From Nesterenkonia sp. (lineage in GTDB: Bacteria > Actinomycetota > Actinomycetes > Actinomycetales > Micrococcaceae), in contig NZ_JAJUJJ010000020.1 of NCBI RefSeq assembly GCF_029265375.1, positions 1-51,662 on the forward strand: a DNA stretch of 51,662 bases, in the 5' to 3' direction. The notes under the pieces are model-generated. The model did no database searches and was not told the DNA's origin. It worked only from the letters and a program-made list of their open reading frames with translations. The stretch's first letter is position 1, and each line of letters opens with the position of its first letter. Below, piece by piece: positions 35,823 to 44,161 of this stretch. The position numbers were made by a program, and so were the translations under genes.

Positions 35823-37505
35823 TCAGTATGCCTTGAGGCGCTGCTCCACGATCAGGTGGATGAGGGCAAAGCGGCCTTCGTCGTCGATGGCCGCCAGCGC
35901 CGCGTTGAGCGCTCCAGGAATCTCCGAGTCCTGCTCCACCCGGACCCCGAACCCCCCGAAGGCCTGCGCCATGAGGGCGAAATCCGGATTCCGCAGCTGC
36001 GTGCCCGAGATCCGGCCCGGGTAGTCGCGCTCCTGGTGGGTGCGGATGGTCCCGTACTCCTGGTTGTCCATCACGATCACCAACGGGGTGGCTCCGTACT
36101 GTGCGGCTGTGGCCAGCTCCTGACCGTTCATCAGAAACTCGCCGTCACCTGCGATTGTGACCACTCGACGGCTGGGATACCGCAGCGAGGCCGCCACTGC
36201 CGAGGGCACCGAGTAACCCATGGAGCCGTTGCGTGCGGAGATCATTGCGGCGTACCCCTTGGCGGGGAAGTAGCGGTGGGCCCAGTTCGTGTGCTCCCCG
36301 GCACCGAAAGTGCACATGGCGTCCTCGGGCAGCCGATCCGCCAGCTGAGCCATCATGGTGTCCATCCGGGCTCTGCCCTCGGTCGGGACGGTTGCGACCG
36401 GCGTGGAGAATTCGACCTGTTGGGCGCGCAGTCGCGCGGTCCATTCCTTCCAGGCGGGCTTCGCCGGGAGGTCGATGCGCACCAGGTCGCGCACGAACGC
36501 GTCCGGTTTGGACACTATCTGGTAGGTGACGGGGCCGGAGCGTCCGCGCAGAGCCGGGTCGATGGTGATCAGAAAGTTCTTCTTCCCCCAGTCCTGTCGG
36601 ACCAGGAAGCCGTCAGTGATCACGTCACCGGGGACGGTGCCCACGAAGACCAGCAGATCGGTTTCCTCCAGCATCTCCCGGGTCACCTTCGGGCGCCCGT
36701 AGCCGATCGGCCCCACATACGAGGGCGAGCCGAAGGGAACCGTTCCCTCGGTGCGCCACTCGGCTGCGGCCGGGAGATGGTGCTCCTCCAGCCACTGTGT
36801 GAGTCCGCGCGCGCCCTCTTGGGTCCAGTCGTTTCCACCCGTGACGAAGAGAGGCTTGTCCGCGGACTGCAGGGCATCGCGCAGCGCCTTCCAGTCATTG
36901 ACGGTCATACCGCCGGTGGCCACTGGAATAGGTGGGTGCAGGGCGGCGTCGATCTCCTGCTGGATGATGTCTTCGGGCAGACCCACCACCACCGGGCCGG
37001 GGCGACCGGAGTTCGCGGCGAACATCGCCTCGGCCACGATCTCGGAGGCCCGCTCGGCATGGTCGAGGACCATCACCCGCTTGGCACCGGAGTCGAACCA
37101 GGCATGCGGATCGAATTCCTGGAACGCCTCCCGGTCGCGGTGCTCGTAGGGGATGAGTCCCACGAAGAGGACCATCGGCGTGGAGTCCTGCCAGGAGGTG
37201 TGCAGGCCCACATGGGCATTCGCCGCCCCCGGCCCGCGGGTGACCATGGCCACGCCCGGCACCGAAGACATCTTGCCGTCGGCCTCGGCCATATAGGCGG
37301 CCCCGCCCTCGTGCCGGCACACGATGGTCTCGATCGGGGAATGGTAGAGCCCGTCCAGCACGTCCAGGTACGACTCTCCGGGAACCACGTAGGTGCGTTC
37401 CACACCGTGGGCCACCAGCGTGTCCACGATGACATGGCCGGCAGACTTGCGGGGAGCGTCCGACGACGTCGCCTGACGGGGGAGGGTTGTAAGGGTCTCA
37501 GTCAC
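35823..37505 (-). CDS. ThDP-dependent enzyme, acetolactate synthase-like
   Basis: A 560-residue protein of the acetohydroxyacid synthase/benzoylformate decarboxylase superfamily. The N-terminal PYR domain has the activating Glu in CRHEGGAAYMAEADGK (about residue 66), the middle domain follows, and the C-terminal PP domain has the ThDP motif from GDGEFLMNG to VMDNQEYG. It lacks close resemblance to biosynthetic IlvB and has no small-subunit gene nearby, so a catabolic decarboxylase or lyase is more likely; the substrate cannot be told. Thiamine genes nearby may be coincidental. Confidence 0.87.
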   Translation of the reverse strand: MTETLTTLPRQATSSDAPRKSAGHVIVDTLVAHGVERTYVVPGESYLDVLDGLYHSPIETIVCRHEGGAAYMAEADGKMSSVPGVAMVTRGPGAANAHVGLHTSWQDSTPMVLFVGLIPYEHRDREAFQEFDPHAWFDSGAKRVMVLDHAERASEIVAEAMFAANSGRPGPVVVGLPEDIIQQEIDAALHPPIPVATGGMTVNDWKALRDALQSADKPLFVTGGNDWTQEGARGLTQWLEEHHLPAAAEWRTEGTVPFGSPSYVGPIGYGRPKVTREMLEETDLLVFVGTVPGDVITDGFLVRQDWGKKNFLITIDPALRGRSGPVTYQIVSKPDAFVRDLVRIDLPAKPAWKEWTARLRAQQVEFSTPVATVPTEGRARMDTMMAQLADRLPEDAMCTFGAGEHTNWAHRYFPAKGYAAMISARNGSMGYSVPSAVAASLRYPSRRVVTIAGDGEFLMNGQELATAAQYGATPLVIVMDNQEYGTIRTHQERDYPGRISGTQLRNPDFALMAQAFGGFGVRVEQDSEIPGALNAALAAIDDEGRFALIHLIVEQRLKAY

Positions 37506-37752
37506 AGCAGCTTGGTCCTATTCGTCATTGAATGGGGCTGGGCGTCTCGCCGACCCTGAGCATAGCTACGGCCCGCACCGCCTCACCTCTCTGAAGCGCA
37601 GCCGTCCACCAGGTGAAATGTTTTTGGATCTGCGGCACCGTGACGAACGGCGAGGATGGGCTCTGGACCAGGAGAGAGTGGGCCGGCAGCGCCTGATAAG
37701 CCGGGCCTCCACACAGCCCTGCCGCTTGCGCCGTCGTGACCCTTCGCAACAG

Positions 37753-37823
37753 AGCGGGCGACGGGAATCGAACCCGCGTCGTCTGCTTGGGAAGCAGAAG
37801 CTTTGCCATTAAGCTACGCCCGC
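37753..37823 (-). tRNA. tRNA-Gly, anticodon CCC
   Basis: On the minus strand the acceptor stem GCGGGCG pairs with CGCCCGC. The D-arm is GTAGCTTAATGGCAAAGCT, the anticodon stem TCTGC/GCAGA encloses the loop TTCCCAA (anticodon CCC), and the T-arm has GGTTCGATTCC. Length 71 without CCA, which is not encoded. It decodes GGG. Confidence 0.93.
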
Positions 37824-37905
37824 TGGAGCGCCGTCATGAGTGCGAGTGATCCCACCGTGACGACGTGAGGAACAGTGTACTACTCCCCCAGCCGGGCGGA
37901 GGGCT

Positions 37906-37925
37906 CCTGTGGCGTGCGCCACAGG
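37906..37925. promoter_or_regulatory. 20-bp palindrome, candidate operator
   Basis: CCTGTGGCG-TG-CGCCACAGG, with 9-base perfect arms and only a 2-base centre, so a DNA-binding site fits better than a hairpin. It lies upstream of the nitroreductase gene at 38001 and of the tRNA-Gly gene; a -10-like TAGATT is at 37950-37955. Confidence 0.45.
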
Positions 37926-38000
37926 GACTGCTCATCCCCCGACCCCCGGTAGATTGGAAGCAGAGACAAGCCACCGACCCGAGAGGATGACGGGAACTTC

Positions 38001-38621
38001 ATGACCGCCCCTGCCACTGCGAAGACGCTGGACGCCGCTGCGCTGCACCGACTCTTCGATCAGGCACACACCACGCACACCTTCACTGACGAACCGGTGA
38101 GCCCCGACCTCATCGCTGAGGCCTACCAGCACATGCGCTGGGCACCCACCGCGTTCAACTCCCAGCCGCTGCGGCTGACGCTGCTGACACCCGGGGCGAA
38201 GCGGGAGGAAGTGGTGGAGCACTTCATAGAGGCCAACCGGGCGAAGACGCTGGCTGCCCCGCTGACCATCATCGCCGCCTACGCCCCGGACTGGCATGAG
38301 CACATGGAGCTGCTGGCCCCGCAGCGGGAGGGTGCCCGGGAGAGCTTCGCGGCCAAACCCCAGATGCGCGAAACCGTCGGTCGTCAGTCCGGAAGCATCC
38401 AGGTCGGCTACCTGCTGCTGGGGCTGCGCGCAGTCGGGCTGGAGGTCGGCCCGATGACCGGGCTGAACCCCGAGGGCGTGGATTCGGTGATCCACACCGA
38501 GAACGGATGGAAGACTCTGGTGGCCATCAATGTCGGCCACGCACCCAACCCGGAGGATGAGGCCGCGATCCGCCCCCGCGGGGGCCGGCTGGAATTCAGC
38601 CAGGCCGCCCAGGTGCTCTGA
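38001..38621 (+). CDS. nitroreductase family protein, RutE/malonic semialdehyde reductase-like
   Basis: A 206-residue FMN-dependent nitroreductase-fold protein. The FMN/substrate segment MRWAPTAFNSQPLRL and the C-terminal LVAINVGH are typical of the RutE subgroup, which reduces malonic semialdehyde to 3-hydroxypropionate in pyrimidine catabolism. No other rut genes are present, so general aldehyde or nitro reduction is equally possible. It stands alone with its own promoter region, which holds a perfect palindrome. Confidence 0.88.
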   Translation: MTAPATAKTLDAAALHRLFDQAHTTHTFTDEPVSPDLIAEAYQHMRWAPTAFNSQPLRLTLLTPGAKREEVVEHFIEANRAKTLAAPLTIIAAYAPDWHEHMELLAPQREGARESFAAKPQMRETVGRQSGSIQVGYLLLGLRAVGLEVGPMTGLNPEGVDSVIHTENGWKTLVAINVGHAPNPEDEAAIRPRGGRLEFSQAAQVL

Positions 38622-38690
38622 CGTCCGCCGTCTGCCCAGCGGCCCACCCTTCCTGCGGCGAATACTGAGCAAGTGTTGAGCTGATATGGG

Positions 38691-38718
38691 TTGCACCTCC
38701 AGATCCGGCTCCTAGAGT
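38691..38718 (+). promoter_or_regulatory. candidate promoter of the PfpI gene
   Basis: TTGCAC (38691-38696), a 16-base spacer and TAGAGT (38713-38718), 60 bases before the start codon at 38778. Confidence 0.4.
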
Positions 38719-38777
38719 GAGGCACGTACGCGGTTGAAAGGCCGAAACGATGAGAATCCTGAAGGAGGAATTCTCAG

Positions 38778-39335
38778 ATGAGCCACATCACCGGAAAGAA
38801 GATTGCACTGCTGGTCACCAATGGCGTGGAGCAGCCGGAGCTGACCGAACCGCTGGCAGCGGTCAAGGAGCACGGCGGCACCCCTGTGATCGTCTCCCCC
38901 AAGGAAGATCGGATCCAGGCGATGAAGGGCGACTGGGAGCATGCCGACCACTTTGACGTGGACGTGCATCTGCCCCAGGCCGACGCCGGCGACTACGACG
39001 GTCTGGTGCTTCCCGGCGGGACGCTGAATGCGGACGCGCTGCGCATCGACCAGGACGCCCAGCGCTTTGTGAAGGCGTTCTTCGACGCCGGCAAGCCGGT
39101 GGCCGCCATCTGCCACGGACCGTGGATCCTCACCGAGATCGGTGCCGCCTCCGGACGCACGGTCACCAGCTATCCCTCGCTGAAGACCGATCTGACCAAT
39201 GCGGGCGCCGAGTGGGTGGATGACTCTGCTGTGGTGTCCAACGGGCTGGTCACCTCCCGGACTCCCGACGATCTGGAGGACTTCAACCGCAGCTTCCTGG
39301 ATCTGGTCTCCCAGTCCTCGGAGGTGCCGGCCTGA
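38778..39335 (+). CDS. DJ-1/PfpI family protein (YraA/GSP18-like)
   Basis: A 185-residue class I glutamine-amidotransferase-like protein of the DJ-1/PfpI family. The nucleophile elbow AICHGPW carries the conserved Cys (about residue 112), with the acidic residue in YDGLVLPGG. Members act as deglycases, chaperones or peptidases in stress protection; which applies here is open. A strong AGGAGG precedes the start. The terminator at 39376-39421 is shared with the convergent transporter gene. Confidence 0.92.
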   Translation: MSHITGKKIALLVTNGVEQPELTEPLAAVKEHGGTPVIVSPKEDRIQAMKGDWEHADHFDVDVHLPQADAGDYDGLVLPGGTLNADALRIDQDAQRFVKAFFDAGKPVAAICHGPWILTEIGAASGRTVTSYPSLKTDLTNAGAEWVDDSAVVSNGLVTSRTPDDLEDFNRSFLDLVSQSSEVPA

Positions 39336-39375
39336 TCCTGACCGGCTGCGGTGTCCAGCCGCACTGAAACCGACT

Positions 39376-39421
39376 GAAAGCCTGCCCCCGGGTGCCGAAC
39401 CGCCCGGCCGTGCAGGCTTTC
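39376..39421. terminator. bidirectional terminator between convergent genes
   Basis: GAAAGCCTGC (39376-39385) and GCAGGCTTTC (39412-39421) form a perfect 10-bp stem enclosing a GC-rich inner hairpin, between the PfpI and BASS stop codons. A/T runs flank the stem only weakly. Confidence 0.6.
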
Positions 39422-39422
39422 G

Positions 39423-40415
39423 CTATGCCCTCGAACGGGATTCGGCAGCGGAGCTCTTCGCAGGGCGCCTGGCTCCCCAGAAGGAGGCCAGAAGTCCGCC
39501 GGAGATGTTGTGCCAGACCGAGAAGATCGCTCCGGGCAGCGCGGCCTCCGGCGAGAAATGAGCCCCGCCCAGGCCCGCGGCGAGTCCCGAATTCTGCATA
39601 CCGACTTCCACGGAGATGGCGCGCCGGGTCGGCACCGGCGCTCGAGTCAGCGCGGCTGCGGCATAGCCGATGCCGTAGCCGCAGAGATTGTGCACCACCA
39701 CGCCCAGCAGGAGCAGCACGCCGGCGGAGGCCAGCACGTCATGGGAGCCGGCCACCACCGCGATGACCACATAGGTGATGCCCAGTACGGAGATCCAGGG
39801 CAGGGCCGGCTGCACCGCCTCCACCACCCGGGTCAGCAGCAGGCGCAGCAGGATGCCGCCCACCACAGGGATCAGCACAATCTGCACAATGCTCCAGGCC
39901 ATATCTCCGGCCGGCACCGGCAGGTACTGGCCCGCCAGCCACAGGGTGAGCAGCGGAGTCAGCAGCGGTGAGAGCAGTGTAGAGATCGAGGTCATCGTCA
40001 CCGAGAGCGCCACGTCCCCGCGCGCCAAGTAGGTCACCACATTCGACGACGTCCCGCCGGGCACCGAGCCCACCAGGATCAGTCCTGCAGCCAGAGCCGG
40101 CGGAAGCTGCAGCACCCAGGCGATCCCCAGTGCCAGCAGCGGCATGAATGCGAACTGGAAGATCACCCCGGCCACCACCGGCAGCGGTCGCTTCACCACC
40201 AGGGCGAAGTCCGGCAGCGTCAGGGTCAGCCCCATGCCGAACATAATGACCATCAGCGCATAGGTCACTCCCGCCCCCAGCGGGGCGAAGGTCCCCGGAG
40301 CAAGCAGGGCCAGGACGGCCCCGGCGATGATCAGCAGCGGAAAGATCGTCACAGCGACCTTGGCGCTGCGCGGGGACTGGTCAGCGGGAACGGCGGCAGA
40401 GTGCGAATGAGGCAT
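39423..40415 (-). CDS. bile acid:sodium symporter (BASS) family transporter
   Basis: A 330-residue membrane protein with about nine or ten helices. The BASS signatures are clear: VGSVPGGTSSNVVTYLARGD in the first core helix and EVGMQNSGLAAGLG in the second, which form the sodium and substrate sites. Bacterial homologues carry organic anions such as pantoate or keto acids; some plant and bacterial members carry pyruvate or thiazole/pyrimidine precursors. It diverges from thiE, so a thiamine-related solute is possible but unproven. Confidence 0.9.
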   Translation of the reverse strand: MPHSHSAAVPADQSPRSAKVAVTIFPLLIIAGAVLALLAPGTFAPLGAGVTYALMVIMFGMGLTLTLPDFALVVKRPLPVVAGVIFQFAFMPLLALGIAWVLQLPPALAAGLILVGSVPGGTSSNVVTYLARGDVALSVTMTSISTLLSPLLTPLLTLWLAGQYLPVPAGDMAWSIVQIVLIPVVGGILLRLLLTRVVEAVQPALPWISVLGITYVVIAVVAGSHDVLASAGVLLLLGVVVHNLCGYGIGYAAAALTRAPVPTRRAISVEVGMQNSGLAAGLGGAHFSPEAALPGAIFSVWHNISGGLLASFWGARRPAKSSAAESRSRA

Positions 40416-40502
40416 GACTCACAGCTTTGCCGCGCGCCTTTCGGCGGTCAACAGCCGCCTCATGCCGTCCCGAATGCTGGACCTTCACGCCCGGACACAT
40501 CA

Positions 40503-40561
40503 CGTGTTGAAAAGGCCCAAACTAGCAGATTTTGACCGGGATTTTGGGCCCTTCCGACACG
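40503..40561. repeat. 59-bp symmetric palindrome before thiE
   Basis: CGTGT-N6-GGCCCAAA-N21-TTTGGGCC-N6-ACACG: both arm pairs are perfect and the internal gaps are symmetric. It sits between the divergent BASS and thiE genes and just upstream of the thiE -10-like element. Confidence 0.65.
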
Positions 40562-40581
40562 TTGAATGCCCGGACGGCCGG

Positions 40582-40587
40582 TAGGCT
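40582..40587 (+). promoter_or_regulatory. -10 element suggesting a leaderless thiE transcript
   Basis: TAGGCT ends seven bases before the thiE ATG (40594), and no ribosome-binding site is visible. This spacing would place the transcription start at the start codon. No good -35 is seen. Confidence 0.4.
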
Positions 40588-40593
40588 GGATGT

Positions 40594-41304
40594 ATGACGG
40601 AGACGCCGGAACCGACTCAGCTGGGCCAGCTGCGCCGCGAGCGCCTGCTGTCCTCCCGCCTCTACGTATGCACGGACCTGCAGCGGTTCCTCCGCCGCCC
40701 AGAGGCCGGGCCGGTGGACGAACTGGACTTCGACGCGCTGCGGGAGTTCTTCGCAGCGGCCTACAGCGGCGGTACGGACATCATCCAGGTCCGCGACAAG
40801 CAGGTCTCCGCACAGACCGAGATCGCTGCCCTGACGCTGCTGAAGGAAGTCGCCGACGAGTACGGCGGACTCTCAGCAGCCAATGACCGGGCAGATATTG
40901 CCGCGATCACCGGGGTGGATGTCTTCCACGTGGGCCAGGAGGACCTCAGCACCGAGCAGGCGCGAATGATCCTGGGCGACGACGTCGTCCTGGGACGCTC
41001 CTGCCAGACCCTGGACCAGGTGCGTGAGGCCGATTCGGATATCGGCATCGACTACTACTGCACCGGACCAGTGTGGGAGACCCCGACCAAACCGGACCGG
41101 CCCGCCGTCGGCACCGAGCTGCCCGCAGCCGCCGCGAGCTTGGAGTCTGCCAAGCCGTTCTTCGCCATCGGCGGGATCAACGCGGAGAACATCGGTGAGG
41201 TCACCGCGGCGGGCGCCGATCGGGTGGTGGTGGTCCGAGCCGTCACACAGGCGGCCGATCCGGCTGCCGCCGCTCGCGCGCTGCGGGAGAAGCTTCCCGC
41301 CTGA
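40594..41304 (+). CDS. thiE: thiamine-phosphate synthase
   Basis: A 236-residue TIM-barrel enzyme that joins HMP-pyrophosphate and thiazole phosphate to thiamine phosphate. Conserved segments QVRDKQVS, ANDRADIA, VDVFHVGQEDL, GRSCQT and FFAIGGINAENI are present. It has an N-terminal extension and is separated from the thiO-thiS-thiG cluster by about 7 kb. Initiation is probably leaderless. It converges on the LysR-type effector gene with 6 bases between stops. Confidence 0.94.
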   Translation: MTETPEPTQLGQLRRERLLSSRLYVCTDLQRFLRRPEAGPVDELDFDALREFFAAAYSGGTDIIQVRDKQVSAQTEIAALTLLKEVADEYGGLSAANDRADIAAITGVDVFHVGQEDLSTEQARMILGDDVVLGRSCQTLDQVREADSDIGIDYYCTGPVWETPTKPDRPAVGTELPAAAASLESAKPFFAIGGINAENIGEVTAAGADRVVVVRAVTQAADPAAAARALREKLPA

Positions 41305-41310
41305 GCGGTC

Positions 41311-42201
41311 TCACCCCCGACGCCGGGACCGCGGCCTTCCCTGCGCGGAGCCGGCCCTTCCGCTGCGGGCCTTCTTCCCCATGCCAGGGTTCTTCCGGGA
41401 CTTTCGCTGCGCCGCTGACCCGGACCCCGGTGCCGCACCTGAGGCGGAGCGCGGTGAGCCTGCCGCAGACCGTGGAGACCCGGCTCTGCGGCCCCGGGCG
41501 ATGCCGATGAACTCCTGGATTTGCTCGTCGTCGCGTTCGCGCAGCCAGGCCAGTCCGGTCCGGTGACCGGCAAGTCCATCGACACTGCGGATCACCACGT
41601 CCTTGCGGCTGAGCATCCGCGCCACCGATGCCGGCAGCAGCACCAGCCCGGCGCCGCTGGCGGCGACCTCCACTGCGAGCCGCTCAGCGCGGGCCAGGTG
41701 GGCCCCGGACTTGGGGTGGTGCACCTCAGAAGGTTCAGCCCCGGGGCCCGGATCCGTGGCCATCTCGGACTCAGCCTCGGCAGCGGAATCGGTCTCAGGG
41801 CCGGGGTCTGTCTCCGTGCGGTGGGGCTGCGGCTCGCCCTCCCAGGGACGGATCATCTCGGCAGGGTCCAGGAAGTTCTCCTCGGCAATCTCCTCCCACG
41901 CGACCGCCGCGTCGGCAGCGGCGATCCAGTGCTCCGCCGCCGCGCAGACCACCGTCTCCTCGGTGTAGAGCCATACCCGGTGCACATCCTCGGGCACCTG
42001 GCTCTCCGCTTCGGCGGGCAGGCGCAGGTAGCTGAGATCCACAGTGGAGGCACGCAGCCGCTGCAGCACCCCGGCGTCGTCGTAGTAGTCCACGTGCAGC
42101 TGTGTGCCGGGGAACCTCTCCCGCCAACGGGCGGCCCACTTATCCGGAGTGGCCCCCGGGATCGCCCCTAAGCGCAGCTGCGGGGACGGCTGGTCACTCA
42201 T
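41311..42201 (-). CDS. LysR-type substrate-binding domain protein without HTH, basic tail
   Basis: A 296-residue protein. Residues 1-120 and 165-235 form a periplasmic-binding-like effector domain as in LysR regulators (RLGAIPGATPDKWAARWRERFPG and the GLAWLRERDDEQIQEFIGIARG end), but the N-terminal DNA-binding helix-turn-helix is absent. An acidic stretch (about 128-158) is inserted in the second lobe. The last 50 residues are Ser/Gly/Arg/Lys-rich and could bind nucleic acid. The start overlaps the upstream GNAT gene by 8 bases. Similar HTH-less proteins occur in related genomes; the role is unknown. Confidence 0.72.
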   Translation of the reverse strand: MSDQPSPQLRLGAIPGATPDKWAARWRERFPGTQLHVDYYDDAGVLQRLRASTVDLSYLRLPAEAESQVPEDVHRVWLYTEETVVCAAAEHWIAAADAAVAWEEIAEENFLDPAEMIRPWEGEPQPHRTETDPGPETDSAAEAESEMATDPGPGAEPSEVHHPKSGAHLARAERLAVEVAASGAGLVLLPASVARMLSRKDVVIRSVDGLAGHRTGLAWLRERDDEQIQEFIGIARGRRAGSPRSAAGSPRSASGAAPGSGSAAQRKSRKNPGMGKKARSGRAGSAQGRPRSRRRG

Positions 42202-43228
42202 GGGCCGGGCTGCCCGGCCGGCTAGCCTGCTCGGCGGGCTGGGAGGGATAGCGCCGCATGGCGGCGGTGGTGTGCTTCACCGTGAAGCCGAGGCGTTCGT
42301 AGAGCCGCGTAGCTCCGGTGAGCGACTCTGTGTCCACGTCCAGGTCGATAGTGCTGTACTTCCCAGAGTCCGCGGCCGCGGCGACCGTGTGGGCCAGCGC
42401 CGCGCTGCCCAGCCCGCGGCCCCGGGCCTCCGGGACGGTGCCCACCAGGTTCACGTAGATCTCGCCGTCCACCCACTGCCCGCACAGCGAATAGGCCAGC
42501 ACCTGGCCGGCGCCGGCGATGCTGCCGTTCTCATCCACCACAATCCGGGACTCGGCGAACCGGTTGCTGCGGGCGGTCCACCGTTGGTGCCAGACCTCAG
42601 GGTCCGGGGCGGCTGAGCCCCAGTGGTCCACGAAGGCGGCCGTGTGGGCGGCCAGGACCGCCTGCTCGTCCTCCGGTCGGGGAGCGCGGATGCTCAACCC
42701 GTCTCCCAGCCGCACTTGCTCAGTCAGTTCGGCATCCTGGCCGGTCAGCTCCCGGCTCATCAGGTGGAAGTAGCGGGCCACCTGGTAGCCGCGGCGCTGA
42801 TGGAAAGCGCGGGCGGAGGAGCCCTCGCGCCCACCGCCGGTGGCGAAGTACCAGTCCGTGCCGGGGTGACGGACCTCCTTCAGCTCCGCTCCGCGGGCCT
42901 CCAGGAAATCCATGATCCGGGTGCCCAGGCCCCGGCGGCGGTGTTCGGCGTGGACTCCGCCGTCGAGCCAGACGCTCACCCGTCCGTCCTGATGGCCGGG
43001 GTTGGCCGGCACTCGGACGGTGCCGAACCCGACCACCTGGTTCCCGAACCAAACCGCCAGAGTGTCCTTCCGAGGATCGAGACGCGGGTCCTCCAACTCT
43101 TCAGCGAGGTCCTCCGCCTCGTAGAACTCCTCCGTGCCGTCCACTTCGGCCAGGTGGTTGGTCAGCTCCGCCCAGGCTTCGGCGTCCTGCAGGCTCATGG
43201 GAGCAAATCGGTAGGGCGAGTCCTCCAT
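42194..43228 (-). CDS. double GNAT-domain N-acetyltransferase
   Basis: A 344-residue protein with two acetyltransferase domains in tandem (about 1-165 and 175-330). The acetyl-CoA loops read HRRRGLGTRI in the first and EARGRGLGSAAL in the second; the second half ends with TRLYERLGFTV. The layout resembles mycothiol synthase MshD and similar two-domain enzymes, but I cannot assign that. The ATG at 43228 follows GGTGGAG; an open frame continues upstream without homology. Translation is coupled to the downstream LysR-type domain gene. Confidence 0.85.
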   Translation of the reverse strand: MEDSPYRFAPMSLQDAEAWAELTNHLAEVDGTEEFYEAEDLAEELEDPRLDPRKDTLAVWFGNQVVGFGTVRVPANPGHQDGRVSVWLDGGVHAEHRRRGLGTRIMDFLEARGAELKEVRHPGTDWYFATGGGREGSSARAFHQRRGYQVARYFHLMSRELTGQDAELTEQVRLGDGLSIRAPRPEDEQAVLAAHTAAFVDHWGSAAPDPEVWHQRWTARSNRFAESRIVVDENGSIAGAGQVLAYSLCGQWVDGEIYVNLVGTVPEARGRGLGSAALAHTVAAAADSGKYSTIDLDVDTESLTGATRLYERLGFTVKHTTAAMRRYPSQPAEQASRPGSPAHE

Positions 43229-43348
43229 GAACTCCACCCTATGCGACCACAGGCATTCGGCGGCAGGGAAGCGACGACGACGGCGCCGCAGCGGACTGCC
43301 GCACGGCATGGAATAACGACGACGGCGCCGCCGACCGGGCCGGGCTGC

Positions 43349-44059
43349 TCAGGCCACCTTGGTGCGCAGGAAGTCCACGCTGCGCTGCCAGGCCAGGCGC
43401 GCCAGGTCCGGATCGTAGGTGCCGATCAGGTTCTCATCATTGTGGAAGGCGTGGCCGGCGTCGTAGTAGAAGAACTCCACCTCCGCGCCGGACTCCTCGC
43501 GGATCTGCTGCTCCTGCGCCTGGGCCTTCTCCGGCGGGTACATCTGGTCCTGGTTGGCGTAGTGGCCCTGCACTGCAGCCTTCAGACCGGTGTAGCTCTC
43601 GGGCACCGCCTGGCCCACACCGTAGAACGGCACGGCCGCGGACACCTTCTCCCCCTGCTGGGCGGCCAGCGCCAGCACGAACCCTCCGCCCATGCAGAAG
43701 CCGATGGCTCCCACGGTGGAGGAGGTGACTGCCTCGTGGGCCAGCAGGAAGTCTGTGGCCCCGGCCAGTTGGCGGGCGCCCTCCTCAGCGGGAAGCTTGG
43801 ACATCATCTCTCCGGCCTCATCGCCGTCGTGAGTGATCCATCCGCCGTAGAGGTCCGGCGCCAGAGCCACAAATCCTTCGGCGGCCAGCCGGTCGGCCAC
43901 ATCTTTGATGTGGTCGGTCAGTCCCCACCACTCCTGGATGACGATGACGCCAGGACCGGAGCCGGACGGCGGGGTCGCCAGGTAGCCGTGACCGGTGTCG
44001 GTGACATCGGCGCCGGGCAGCGGGAAGGTGATGTTCTGGTGCGGGGTCTTCTCAGCCAT
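43349..44059 (-). CDS. dienelactone hydrolase family protein
   Basis: A 236-residue alpha/beta hydrolase. The nucleophile elbow GFCMGGGF has Cys, as in dienelactone hydrolases; the catalytic His is in YDAGHAFHND, with the acid near GHYANQDQMYP. It hydrolyses enol-lactones or related esters, but no aromatic-degradation genes lie nearby. The start at 44059 is set by AGGAGG five bases upstream; an ATG 12 codons earlier lacks such a site. Confidence 0.9.
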   Translation of the reverse strand: MAEKTPHQNITFPLPGADVTDTGHGYLATPPSGSGPGVIVIQEWWGLTDHIKDVADRLAAEGFVALAPDLYGGWITHDGDEAGEMMSKLPAEEGARQLAGATDFLLAHEAVTSSTVGAIGFCMGGGFVLALAAQQGEKVSAAVPFYGVGQAVPESYTGLKAAVQGHYANQDQMYPPEKAQAQEQQIREESGAEVEFFYYDAGHAFHNDENLIGTYDPDLARLAWQRSVDFLRTKVA

Positions 44060-44096
44060 CAGGTCCTCCTTATGGGCGTCTTCGTCCGAGATCAAC

Positions 44097-44139
44097 CCTA
44101 AAACAGCGGCGGGCCCGGGGAAACACCCCGGGCCCGCCG
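44097..44139 (-). terminator. Rho-independent terminator of the Ugp-like operon
   Basis: A perfect 14-bp stem CGGCGGGCCCGGGG (44107-44120) with CCCCGGGCCCGCCG (44126-44139) and a 5-base loop. On the minus strand it is followed by CTGTTTTAGG. It lies just after the binding-protein stop codon. Confidence 0.85.
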
Positions 44140-44161
44140 TGTGCTGAGGGAAGCCTCAGGA

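Noticed and set aside
39219-39233. GGATGACTCTGCTGT inside the PfpI gene, matching one arm of the 70-bp elements
   Set aside because: It lies in a conserved coding stretch (VDDSAVVSNG) and no inverted partner follows within 100 bases. Treated as chance.
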